Shown: positions 27,927 to 38,096 of the stretch, in pieces
How the letters are laid out: each line of letters opens with the position of its first letter
Position numbering within the stretch: the stretch's first letter is position 1
Source: Rhytidiadelphus loreus
Taxonomy: Eukaryota > Streptophyta > Bryopsida > Hypnales > Hylocomiaceae
Reading direction: 5' to 3'
Assembly: GCA_947034895.1 (NCBI GenBank)
Contig: OX344764.1
Coordinates: 59,253,348-59,317,347, forward strand
Length of the DNA: 64,000 nucleotides
Made by a program: the position numbers and the translations under genes
The notes under the pieces: model-generated
Told to the model about the DNA's origin: nothing
What the model saw: only the letters and a program-made list of their open reading frames with translations
Database searches by the model: none

Positions 27927-29101
27927 TACATCATCCAGTTCAAAATACCAAAAAAACAAAGGGGGAGGACACCCACAAGGTCCCCACTCCCAAAATTTGG
28001 TTGGAATTTATTTCCAAATATTGGAACTCTCGTGAAAGGAAAAACTAAGAGCTTGTCCATTGAGACTTTTTTCCACAAATTGGTGAGTCTACTTTCAAAC
28101 ACTGAAAACTTCTTATCTAAACACTGAGATATAGAAGCTGTAAGTTCCAATTTGAAATTCACAGAGCTAACTGAGAGCTAGAGAGAAACGTGAGGAAGTT
28201 TGAAAAATTCAGAAAATTAAGCCACAAGAGTGATAGAAGAACTTAGAAAGTGATTGAGAATTCAGAGTGAAGAGTGAGGAGGCTTTGGATTCAGAAATTA
28301 AGCACAGAGTGATTGGAAGCCTAGACAAAGTGTGAGTAGGGAGTTGAAATCTGAATTTTAAAAGTAAACTCAAGGTTGACTATGCTGGGAAGTGAGTAGA
28401 GAGTCCAGATCAAGTCCAAGGGTGTCCAGAGAGCAAACTTCAACAAATTCAACCATAATATTGCAGTTGGGGTCATAAGAGTGTGTTAAGCTTTACAAAA
28501 ATTAGTTGTTGAAGTCATACTATAAGTGGGCACATTTTCTCAATTAAAGTCCCTCCGCTTGTGCGCATCCTTGACAAGCCATAGCTTGCATTGGGGAAGA
28601 AAAATTTGCAATTCCAAGGCAATAAATCCACAAACAACAACCAAGTGGAGAAGACAAGTATGAAGTAGGAGACTCAAGAAAAGAAGGAATGTTTAGGGAC
28701 ATGTGCAAGTTCCCTTAGAGAATATTTGTCATCCAACAAGGTTGGATTTTTCTTATAGGACAAATAGAAAAAACAAACCGAAAGAATAGTTGACCTTAGG
28801 AAGATTCTAGAATTAGTTATTCATCAAAAGAAGTCAAAACAAGCTTTGTCCTAAGTCTTTGTTTGATTCCAAAACACCTAGCCAAATATTTAGCGTTAGA
28901 TTTGATAGGATTTTATTCCCAAAAATTATCTACAAAAGAAAAGAAAATAATTAGAAAGAAATAGGGAGGAAAAGAAAAGGGAACAATTAGAAAGAATTAG
29001 GGAGGAAAGAAAAGAACGCCATTAGGAATTAGGAATTAGGAATTTCTTCAAGCCATTAGAAATCTCACCAAAATTCAATAGCAAAACGCCCAACATTGAA
29101 G

Positions 29102-29167
29102 ATGGAGTTGGAGATTGCCATGGACAATTTGGTAGCATTATACAACAACAATGGCGTCAATGCTGAG
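29102..29167 (+). CDS. LTR leader exon of copy B (short AUG exon with splice donor)
   Basis: Twenty-two codons run from ATG to a donor gag/gtcagt, ending in phase 0. The position and the ends of the peptide (MELEIA... NNNGVNAE) match the leader exons of LTR C (34025-34087) and D (53044-53106). It stays open although the surrounding copy is heavily decayed. Confidence 0.45.
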
Positions 29168-29700
29168 GTCAGTAACTAAAGATTTGACCCAAAATTCTTG
29201 CATTTTTACTAGATTAACCCTCCTAGAGTAGAAGTCAAATCTTAATTTACTTAATTAGTAAGAAAAGGTTAGAGATTTACCAAACAAGTTAAAGAAACTA
29301 ACAAGGGATAAATTAAGGGAAGAATCTTAAAAAGAATACTCTCAAAACTAATTTATCTTTAAAAATTGACTAAAAATTGACAGACTTAAAGAAAATTAGA
29401 GGTTTTCAACCAAAGTAGAGTAGGTTTGGATGAAGTCAACCAAAGTTGACCAAATCAAGTCAAAATCAGACCTTAGATAGAAGATTAAAAATATAAAATA
29501 ACCCCAAAAATCAAAAGCAATTTTGATAGTTAAAACTCTAGAAATCAACGGATGAAATTTTAGAAGGTAGTTTAGTGCCAAACTTCATCCACAATTATCT
29601 TTTAGATACTTAGGTCAAACTTCAACTTCTTTATCATTCTGGAAAGGATAAAAACAACCCTACAATTTAGGCTATTTAACTTTTTACTTGTCCAACCTCA

Positions 29701-30597
29701 TTGACTTGGAGTAGTTGTTTGTTCAGGGTTGCTATTGTGCGAGCCTAGGAGCCCGCGAGCGGGAAATTTTTGTGATGGAAAAATTTGTGTTGGAATTTGT
29801 ATTTGATCAAAAAATCTGTGACGAACCCATGACCGTGGACTTTGGGACAACTGAAGTTCTATGACCGTAGATTTAGAAAACATTTGAGGTCCGCCAAATT
29901 TAGGGTCATTTGTGCACATTTAGAGGCACTTCCATTTTTGTTTGAGAACATGTCTAATATAAACTGGCTTTTAGCGTGTTTAGGGATTTAGCTAGTGTTG
30001 TAGGAATAGGAAGGTAAAGAAATGACCCCAAGATGTACGCACTCCTTTCCGTACTACTATTGATAATTTACCATTGGAGTTCTTTTTTAATTTTTTTTTA
30101 ATTTTTTTTTATCGTTTCACTACTTAGTACTTTGCAAAACCATGAAATCAGATGGGAAATAGCTATGACAATTAATTGTGACAATTAGTTCCCAGCTGCA
30201 CCTTCACGGTGCTTGATGAAGCACATGATGAAAGTTATATGGGAGCTCATGCTTTCACACCCAATCCTTATGGGATATTTGAACAACCATCTTCCTACAC
30301 CCATCCTATGCATTGTATATTGCATTAATTGTACCTCGTTTTCTCCAATTTTTTTTCAATACTAAATACTTATCGGTGAAGTTTAAGGTTTAAGGTGTAA
30401 GGGTTCATTCTCCACATTTGTCCACTAATTAGTCTGTATCTTGGGAGATATTTTTTCATTACATTTTTTTTATGTAAGAGAAATATCAAACATCAAACAC
30501 ATTGCACCGAACTTGTAGCCATAAAACACACAAATCAAATCAACATAAAAATGAATATACATAGTTCAACTCATAAGATGTGTCAATCTCATGAGTC
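29701..30597. other. AT-rich DNA without recognised genes
   Basis: No coding sequence was recognised. The segment is probably old transposon remains plus the 3' flank of the minus-strand gene ending at 30598. Confidence 0.4.
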
Positions 30598-31170
30598 TAC
30601 GTCGTTGTGGACTCTATCATAGAAACCTCACCCGAAGATGACTCTAGAGTCTCTTCTCCCTCAGAAGTTGAAACATCTAAAAAGTGAACCACATTTGCAG
30701 CATATTTGGGTAAGTGAGGTTTTGGTTCTCTACAACCATTTCGTTCATACTGTGATGCCATCTTCTCGGCATACACTAGAAGATCGTAAGACTTTTCCGG
30801 ACTCAAAATGAGTCTTCGTATCTTCTTCATACAATGTCCGTCCGTCACTCGTTCGTTCCTTCAAATACAAAGATCTCAATGTTAAATCCTTGGAATTCAT
30901 GAAATGCAAGATATATTGAATACAAAAACACACAAGTCAGTATTGAATACAAAACTTACTTACTAGGTCTAATGTTGCGTGTAAACACCATTGGCTCTAT
31001 GTGCACAAAATCTAAATCAAGAGCGGCAAAAACTTCTTCTGGAGCTTGTGTCACCCCTTCCATTTGAGTGGCTTTCTTCATCGATAGGAGAATCCCATTG
31101 AAGATATTCTTGTCCTTCTCCAAAGCCACGATATGTCGCCCTATGCCACAACATGCAGTAATCGATGCTC
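30598..31170 (-). pseudogene. 3' exons of a spliced gene with a DNA-methyltransferase-like motif, cut off by LTR C
   Basis: Two minus-strand exons are supported: 31170-30960 (acceptor tctcttgcag) and 30858-30598 (acceptor gtatttgaag, stop TAG at 30598-30600). They join in frame through a 101-bp intron with donor gtaagt. The first exon reads ITACCGIGRHIVALEKDKN and FNGILLSM, resembling the FxGxG S-adenosylmethionine motif plus the following acidic residue (GRxxxxxExDxxxF) of N4/N6 amino-methyltransferases. A C-terminal position of this motif fits the beta class, where the DPPY motif comes first. The second exon is a variable Ser/Glu-rich tail. The upstream exons are missing because LTR C starts at 31215, inside the preceding intron. 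Whether the full gene survives elsewhere is unknown. Confidence 0.45.
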
Positions 31171-32474
31171 CTGCAAGAGAAGCATGTGACGATTATAACT
31201 TCAATATGTGAAGGTGTGAGCCCCAAATTCGTCACTTGGGACTCATTGTTTTCTTTTTTTTTAGTTTATTACAAATTAAGGCATAAAGTACTACAAAAAG
31301 CCCAAAAAAGAGTGTAGAACCAAAATAGGTATGTCACGTACCAGTATAGCATTTGGTCATAAATAGCCTTTTATCCATAGATTACCCATAAAACCCACTT
31401 GTATATAGGTTAGAACTCGTAATTAGTGGGAAACAATAGGGCTACTGGGAACTTACCCAAAATAGCCCAAACCTAGTGCATGTGACCATGATAGGCTAAA
31501 TTAGTCTTAGGAGAGTTAGGGAGGTCCCCACCTAAATCTCCAAAGATAGGTTCTAGTTTCCCCATTCCACCGACGAAACATTAGGAATCCAAATTGTTAG
31601 CTTGCAGGTGTTACTTGTCCCAGACAGGCCGCATGGAGGAATCCACAGCCGCCGGATAGTGTTCTTGGATCTGGAACATGTTGGGGTGTCCACGGCAAAA
31701 CCCATTCGCCAAGATTCCCTCACATGTGGAAGATTCCCTGACTGTCGGTGATTCAACCGAAGTCAGTTTTCACCTCGCCACCAACTGTGTGTCGGAATAG
31801 CCCAAGACTTGGCACGTGGCTTGGGGGACTCCATGAGAGGTTCCCCAAAAAGTCTCGGTTTTTTCTAATCTCCAAAGGATCTTTTTCCGAGCAGTCAACC
31901 GCCAAAGGCCACGTTGGGAAATTCATAGAAAATACCCAGGCCGCGGTAAAATCTCACTAAAAATTAGATTAGCATCTTTTACGTTAATAACGCGCCCCGA
32001 CAAATTTCATGGTGTTCCAATAGCAAGAAGCAGCCGAAACTGACAACATCCCCCCAATTAATAATTACGGCAAGATCTTTGCGGGTTGACCGGCGTCCCG
32101 GGAGCGTACGAAGTCGGAACGATGACATCAAGGAGTCTTTTCTTACTCCCTAGAGCCTCCCCAACAACCCTAGCTAGTTACCCAAGCCAAAAGAGGTAAA
32201 CCCCCAAAGTTAGGTTTTTACCCTTTTAATTGGCTCCAATTGGCACTAGTTTCCGATGGTTTTTTTGTGATAGAAATAGGGGTAGGGGATCCCTTAGGCT
32301 AAAAATGGCATTCTGAAGCCATTGGCGCAATCCATTTGCAATTCCGAGCTAAACTCCAAAAGTTAGAGGTTAGGACCAGCGTAAAATCCAAAATTAGGTG
32401 AAAATCTCAAATTTGGATGAAAATCCGGATGGATGAGGTTACTCGTCGAGGGGGGGAGTGGGCCCTTGGAACCC

Positions 32475-32482
32475 TATAAAAG
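32475..32482 (+). promoter_or_regulatory. TATA box of LTR C
   Basis: tataaaag follows ccttggaaccc and precedes a pyrimidine-rich tctctctccc start region. The same arrangement is conserved in copies A, B and D. Confidence 0.75.
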
Positions 32483-32898
32483 GGGGTCCTTCTCTCTCCC
32501 AAAACACCCCCAATACTTGTTTTGGGTCCGTGGGTCCAAGTTATCTTGGAATTTTTGGCGTTTTAAGCCAAAAAACCTCTACGGTGTTTTTGGAGCACTT
32601 TTGGCTCCCGTTGTTGTTCTATTTCAAGCTTTCGAAGGCCCCTTTGGGCCCTTCTATCTGACCTTGTACCTTGTTGTAGGTTGAGTGAGTTTTACTTACG
32701 CTTGCGTGTCCTCGTTGTACCTTGTACTAATCCTAAAGTCACCCCCCACCGTACCTTGGCGATGCCGCTTTGGGGGGCCTTTAGTATGTAAGTCTTGCCT
32801 TGTTTATGCTTACTTTGTGGGCACGGTTGCCTCATATTTCAGTCCTAACCATAGTCACCCTTCCGTGTTGTTTGTGTGTGGATCCCACTGCCCTAAAG

Positions 32899-33215
32899 GC
32901 GGCGAAGCTTTGAATCTATAAACTACCCTAGTCTTAGAGTGTGTGTCAAAAATAGGCCTTAGACGGCGGAGCTTTGAACCCAGGGGCATTCCAAGTCTTA
33001 GAGTTGGTGTCAAAACCAATTTGACGGCGAAGCTTTGCACCCCATACATTTTTGGCTCCAAAGTTTAGTTCCCAAGATCTTCTTGGGAAAAGCCAAAGTT
33101 TAGCCCCCAAGAGTTGCCCTAGGTTGTAGAAAAGTAGCAACCCTCCCCGTCACGAGATAGCGGGATTAAGAGTCACAAAGTCCAAGTTTCACCCCCACGG
33201 TGAAGCTTTGACCTT
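32899..33215 (+). repeat. gaagctttg modules in the LTR leader
   Basis: Four diverged copies of a module with core ggcg(a/g)agctttgaacc start near 32899, 32963, 33023 and 33198; the first three are spaced about 60-65 bp and separated by cttagagt-tggtgtcaaaa. Equivalent modules occur in A, B and, inverted, in D (54300-54450). Confidence 0.6.
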
Positions 33216-34024
33216 GACCCTAGGCAAACAACATCCAGTTTAATTTTGTGTAAGTGGGTTCCCATACGGAAACCCGAGGGTGAGGAGTTTTGGGGCTAAG
33301 CCAAGCCAGCCCAGCCAGCCTAGCCAGCCCCCCAGTCCAGCAGCCAGACCCAGCGGCCGATACCCAGCAGCCGGTACAGCAAGCCGGTCTAGCAGCCGGT
33401 CCAGCAGCTAGTTGCTCTTACAGCTGGTTGCTCTCACAATCTGGTTACTCCAAACCAAACGGGACGATGCCCTGCGGGGCCTTAATCTATTTTTTTTTTG
33501 GATTTTTACCACAACAGGACTAAAAATTGGGGGTCCAGTTAGTGGGTATAAGAAAAGGGCTGATCAATCCTAAGAGCAAACAAAGGGAGGAGGGAGGAAA
33601 AGAAGTCGCCATTCGCACGCCCGACTTGCACATGCAACCAAACGCTCTCACATCCTTCCAACAAGACAAGACAAACAATGGAGCGAGGTTAGAAAGGGAT
33701 ATGACTAAGTAGGGGAGGAAGGAGAGAGAAGATCAATATTAAAGTAGGTTTAGGGGTGTAAGGGAATCCCCAAAAGGGCCTCTCCAACCATTAGAGGAAG
33801 GATGAGAATGACGCGGAACATGACGACGTAAAAGGGGTGGTTAGAATTGCAAGGGGTTAGCGTCATAGCGTAAGACCCCCATTAAGGGGTGGGTGGGAAT
33901 AGTACCAAGGCAAAAGAAAGGAGGGGATAAGGAGAAGGAAAAAATGCCTTAGGATACTAGAAGGTAATATTTATTTCCACAACTAAGCCGTAGGCAATTG
34001 ACCACTTCAAAATACGTGTCGGCT

Positions 34025-34087
34025 ATGGAATACGAGCACGCGGCTGGAGGTATGGAGGAAAATGTCGCGCATGCCAACAACGATCAG
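34025..34087 (+). CDS. LTR leader exon C (21-codon AUG exon with splice donor)
   Basis: The ATG at 34025 opens 21 codons (MEYEHAAGG...ANNDQ) that end in phase 0 at cag/gtgagt. LTR D carries an exon of identical length and phase (MEHEHVSGG...VANNQ, donor gtacgt) and B one of 22 codons. The first internal ORF (37018-37995) is open but has no AUG, and an acceptor ttgtgaag with branch-like ctaac lies directly before it in the same phase. I infer that this exon supplies the start codon of that ORF by splicing across the LTR end and the primer binding site. Confidence 0.55.
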
Positions 34088-34975
34088 GTGAGTCAGTAAA
34101 CTAATCCCCGGTGCTTTTCTTTTAATTTACGCTAATTTCTGTTAAGTAGTGATTAATTTCGATTAGCAAATAGGAATTAGGGGGGACCTTAAGTTTAGAC
34201 ATAGAAGTTTATCGATAGGACTAGAAGTATCCAAACCCATCTCATACATAGAAGTTGACCATATAAGCAACCAAATTAGACTAAGATAGGATAGGACTAG
34301 GAATTAGTAACCGTTAAGGTCAGAACTCAACCAAGAAGTAAACATTAGATTAGGACAAAATAATCCAATTAGGAGTTAGGGTTAAATTAGCAAATCAAAA
34401 TTGCCTTAGGTGATAAAGACTTAGGGTAGGAAGTAAAAGATAAATTAGATTAAAAGGTAAATGAAATTAGGAAAAGAGATCAATTAGACTAGAAGAGAAA
34501 TTATATTAGAAGGTAAATTCAATTAGGGAAGAAGATAAATTAAATTAGACGATAAGTTAAATTAGGGGAAGGAATCAATTAGATTAGAAGGTCAATTAAA
34601 TTAGATTAGAAGATAAAGTAGGATTAGCCTAAAAACCGAAGAGTTAAACGAAGGGTCTACTTTAAGTTGGAATTTAAGTTGAATCACGAGTTAAGGTTAG
34701 ATAGAGAAGAACCATTGAGTTTAGGAATTCCGTTAGCCAACCACCTTAAGAAATTAAGCACATCCAATTGACATAGGAAATCATGGACGGAACTTAGGCA
34801 TCCCCCATCAGTACTAGGAAGGGTTAATTAGCCTTAGATTCCCATAGATTAGGATAGATTCGGTAGTAGTCCGTATAGGTTACCGTTAGGGGACGGTTAG
34901 CCCGGACTATTTCCTCGCCAATCGGGGCAACTCCGTTGTCACCTGCGGAAATTAGGAACTTAGGAAAAAAGATCC

Positions 34976-34990
34976 ATTGCTTGGAAGGCA
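34976..34990 (+). promoter_or_regulatory. LTR hairpin complementary to the tRNA-Gly(UCC) anticodon arm
   Basis: Fifteen bases (attgcttggaaggca) are complementary to the anticodon stem-loop of plant tRNA-Gly(UCC), the tRNA whose 3' end matches the primer binding site 107 bp downstream. They lie in a stem-loop: ccattg and caatgg pair, with cttggaaggca as the loop. LTR D has the identical stem and loop. The tRNA sequence is from memory. Confidence 0.55.
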
Positions 34991-35097
34991 CAATGGACCT
35001 ACGCTTAGTCATCCGTTAGGTTAGAATTTAGTTAACCCCTAGAACCTGGTTGTGTCCGATTAATTACCAAGGGTGGGTAATTAAGCGCCCACATGAA

Positions 35098-35112
35098 TGG
35101 TGCGTCTGCCGG
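35098..35112 (+). promoter_or_regulatory. primer binding site, tRNA-Gly(UCC) type
   Basis: tggtgcgtctgccgg starts four bases after the LTR end and equals the complement of a plant tRNA-Gly(UCC) 3' end including CCA. The next eight bases match with three transition differences, as if an original site of about 23 bp has decayed. Confidence 0.75.
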
Positions 35113-35601
35113 AAGTTAAAGTTTAGAAGCTTGCCTTTTAATTTTTTTCTCACATTAAATGTTAGTCTAGGATAACACTTAGTTAGGATTAGAGTGTCTA
35201 AATTAGAGTGATAATTAGCAATTGTAGAAGGAATTAAGAGTGTTTACCAAGCAAGTGATAGAAAATATATTTCCAAGTCTCTAATTTAGTTAGTAATTAG
35301 ACATAGACCTTTAGGGATAATCACAATAGAGGGCTAGATTAGGATAAGTGGTTAAGATAAAATCCGAGTGTTAGACGTATCAATAGTTAGTGAGATAATT
35401 TAGAGATCAGTTCGTTAATTATAGTTGGCTAATTAATAGTAAGTCGGATTAGAAGAAGACCTAGGCAAAATTAAGAAAGAAAATTAGGTTAGAACTTCCT
35501 AAGTAGGGTTAAAGAGTTAAACATAGCAATTAGTAGTAACCAAAGTTAGAATTAGTCGTTAATCATAGGTTGATAATTAGTAGTAAGCTCAAATAAAAAT
35601 T

Positions 35602-35607
35602 AAAAAA

Positions 35608-35656
<49 letters not shown>
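35602..35656. repeat. A-tract plus (AT)n microsatellite
   Basis: About 24 A residues are followed by roughly 15 AT units. Confidence 0.95.
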
Positions 35657-35706
35657 GTATAAATCAAGAAAGAAAATTAGGTTAGAATTTCCTAAGTAGG
35701 GTTAGA

Positions 35707-36432
35707 GGGTGATTGCAAGAAAGACCGGTCCTATTTGGCGTCACAATTGGAGTGACGGAGTTGGTTTTGGCCGTAACTTTTGGAAATTGAAGCCAATGGA
35801 CTTGAAATTTTTATGGAAGATTGATAACTCAGAAAACATGAGATTTATTATTTTTCAAAAAATTTGAAAAATAATTTTATAATTAAATAGCAGTTTAGCT
35901 AATTTGTCACACTTTGCGGTTTAGGGTTTTTTAGTACTGTGAAGTATCCAAAAAACATGATGTTCACTTGACTTTTTTGTGGCCTATTCCCATACTAGAT
36001 GGGCATATGCCCACCAAAGGGAATTCAAAAAAACACAATTCTTTGTCCTCAACATGCATGCAAATAGGGGGCCCTTGTGCATAGCACTCCAAACTTTTAT
36101 GATGGTTTCAACTTCTAGTTTTTGGTGAAATGTAATCACTATCAAGTCTTTATAAATGGCCAATTTTTAGTTTTTTTTTATTCATGATTTTCTAATTTTT
36201 ATTAATTTATACTTAATTTTATCTACTTTTTGTGACAAACTGTCATTTTTTTTAAGTAGTACTATTTCAGTATTATGAAGTACTCAAAAGTATTATTGGC
36301 CGTTGATTTTTCAGATCAACGGTTGAGATTGCTCCATTTTGTAGTACTCCTAGTACTCCTAGTACTGGTCAGAAAAAACGCAGTTTTTGACCAAACGCAA
36401 CCAAAATCGTTCGGTCTTTCTTGCAATCACCC
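35707..36432. mobile_element. nonautonomous DNA element, 4-bp target duplication (TAGA), gggtgattgcaagaaag ends
   Basis: The ends gggtgattgcaagaaag and ctttcttgcaatcaccc are perfect inverted repeats, flanked by TAGA at 35703-35706 and 36433-36436. The 726-bp body shares the tagtactcc repeats and other words with the copy at 24318-25076. No coding capacity was seen. Confidence 0.75.
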
Positions 36433-37017
36433 TAGAGGATTAAACATAGGAATTAGTAGTAAACCCAATTAGAAGAAAATTTAGGAGAAAATTAGAAAGA
36501 AAATTAGGATTAGGACACCCTAAGTAGGGTTAGAGTGATAACCATAAGCAATTAGTAGTAAGAGGTGAGAATTAGTTGTTAACTGTAGGCTGATAATTAA
36601 TAGTAAGCACAATTAGAAAGAACCTTAGAAGGAATCAAGGAAGGAATTAGGATAGGATAAATACCCTAAAATAGAATTAGGATAGTGAAGCAAGGATTAG
36701 TTAGAAGTAGAACACTTACAGGATACTTAGAAGATAGATCACTCACAAAGTCAGTCGTTAGGGTTAACCACGATCCAAAAGTAATAGTAGTAGAGGAAAG
36801 GCGGTACCTTAGGATACCTTTGAGATCTTTTTAGAAATAGTTAGTAGAAATTAGAGCTTAAGTCTTTGAGCATAGGTTAGAACTAGCAAGGAGTAGAAGT
36901 ATCGAAGCTAGCTTCCAGTTACCACGAGGATTGAGCCACTTGCAACTCCTAGGCCAGATAGGTAGCAAGGGTAGGAGGAAGAAGTCTTAAGGCTAACAAA
37001 AGAAGTTAATTGTGAAG

Positions 37018-37995
37018 GGAGACGAGCCAGAACCCTGCTTTGAGCTCACACAGCTCGACTTTTACGACTGTTCGCGTCGTCGCCCTCGCAAAGCATACCG
37101 AGACGACGAAGAAGGATATAGCGACTCCGAAGACAACAAGGAGCTTCGGTTAGAAGACCTGTTGCTCGGTCCCGACCGCTTAGGCATCTCCTTCAAATAC
37201 TGGGAACATCTGGCGCGGCAATACTTGCTCGGCCCCAACCAGTACACGCCCTGCATCCAGCAAGCGATTAAGTCTGGAACCTTTGGGGTCTCAAGGGAGG
37301 AGATAGCCGAGTGCCTCTCGTTCTACTGGGCGGTGGTGCTAGCCACTTGGAAGTTTGAAAGTGCGTTTGTCAAAGCGTGCTTCGACGCCAAGCATCCCGC
37401 CTACCCGACTTTCAGACCTCTCACAGAGGTCCCTCACCTCGACATCCGATACGCCGCCCCAAGCCCACTTGGGGATGACTCAGACCAGTATTTCCGCTTC
37501 AACCAGCCAGTCGGGGACTTCGATCGGTTTCTCGACAACCCATACTCACAGTCTGAGGACTTCCGTGCGTGGCACAACGGAGCCAACCATCTCACGTTGG
37601 AGTGTTGCCGCGGTATCTCCACCATACTGACACCGTCCACCTTGGATACGACGGATCAGCTCCGATACATCACCGAGTACGCTATCGCTTGTGAATCCTG
37701 TCAGGATGCAGAAGACTTCAAAGTCTCCAACTTCCAACTACTTGGAGACGAGGGGATCCATCACCCTCGCTACCATCCAATACACTACGAGTACCCTAGC
37801 CGTGGGAAGAGGAGCCGTTCCAAACGACTCAAGGACGCGACCTTCTTCACCAACGCAGCCACGTGGGAGCAGCATTCGTCAGCCATGACAAGAATCGAGG
37901 TTGCACAAGCCCCGTACTTCTTCGAGGTTCGACCGACGGCGGCGGAGATTGTCACCACGTTGGTTTGTGCAGATCAAGTGATAGAGCTAGTCTAG
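37018..37995 (+). CDS. unknown retroelement ORF1, lacks its own AUG
   Basis: The frame is open for 326 codons from a TAA at 36994-36996 to a TAG at 37993-37995, with no early ATG (the nearest possible initiator is a GTG at 37012). The product is acidic at the start (RDDEEGYSDSEDNKELRLED), then has a folded-looking, aromatic-rich middle (FKYWEHLARQYLLG, LSFYWAVVLATWKF) and a basic patch (RGKRSRSKR). I do not recognise the family. It is unbroken although gag just downstream has several stops. It is in phase 0 with the LTR leader exon at 34025-34087 if the acceptor ttgtgaag (ending 37017) is used. It may be an N-terminal extension or a separate accessory protein. Confidence 0.5.
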   Translation, partial: GDEPEPCFELTQLDFYDCSRRRPRKAYRDDEEGYSDSEDNKELRLEDLLLGPDRLGISFKYWEHLARQYLLGPNQYTPCIQQAIKSGTFGVSREEIAECLSFYWAVVLATWKFESAFVKACFDAKHPAYPTFRPLTEVPHLDIRYAAPSPLGDDSDQYFRFNQPVGDFDRFLDNPYSQSEDFRAWHNGANHLTLECCRGISTILTPSTLDTTDQLRYITEYAIACESCQDAEDFKVSNFQLLGDEGIHHPRYHPIHYEYPSRGKRSRSKRLKDATFFTNAATWEQHSSAMTRIEVAQAPYFFEVRPTAAEIVTTLVCADQVIELV

Positions 37996-38096
37996 GACTA
38001 GAGCTTGGACCACCAGTTGGCCAACTTCTATCACTGTAAACACTTTTTTCTATATATATGTCCTCGCTTGGCATATTATCAGGCCATCTGAGTTAG

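Larger units (their letters stand above)
25167..29700 (+). mobile_element. LTR fragment B, old copy of the C-family LTR
   Basis: The segment keeps the order of LTR C. It has a start with ggagcccc, the taaaatctcactaaaaatta block at 25755 (31946 in C), TATA at 26283-26290 and gaagctttg modules at 26,925-27,020. It also keeps a cag-rich repeat at 27,130-27,260 and a short ATG exon with donor at 29102-29167. It is interrupted by a TA-type MITE at 27350-27926. The 3' terminus cannot be placed; similarity is lost near 29.7 kb. Confidence 0.55.
31215..35093 (+). mobile_element. LTR C, 3.9-kb 5' LTR of a gag-protease retroelement
   Basis: The segment starts tgtgagcccc and ends agcgcccaca, the usual TG..CA form. 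It corresponds along its whole length to the inverted solo LTR D (52021-56125), which fixes both ends. A primer binding site follows four bases later. Contents in order: a promoter with TATA at 32475, about 1260 bp from the start; a long leader with gaagctttg modules and CAG-type repeats; a short AUG exon with donor at 34025-34087; ATTAG-rich, C-poor sequence; and a hairpin at 34971-34996. The bases before 31215 (gaagg) are not repeated after 35093, as expected when the LTR is one end of a longer element. Confidence 0.85.

Noticed and set aside
29733..29790. Possible hAT end (cagggttgct)
   Set aside because: Only seven to eight bases match the CAGGGTTGTC end, and no partner or duplication was found.
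33290..33523. Ala/Gln/Pro-rich ORF in LTR C
   Set aside because: Translation of the CAG/CCAGC repeat; frame not kept in B or D.
34960..35000. tRNA-Gly gene or tRNA-derived SINE in the LTR
   Set aside because: Only the anticodon arm is matched, in antisense orientation; no A/B box order, acceptor stem or D/T arms are present.
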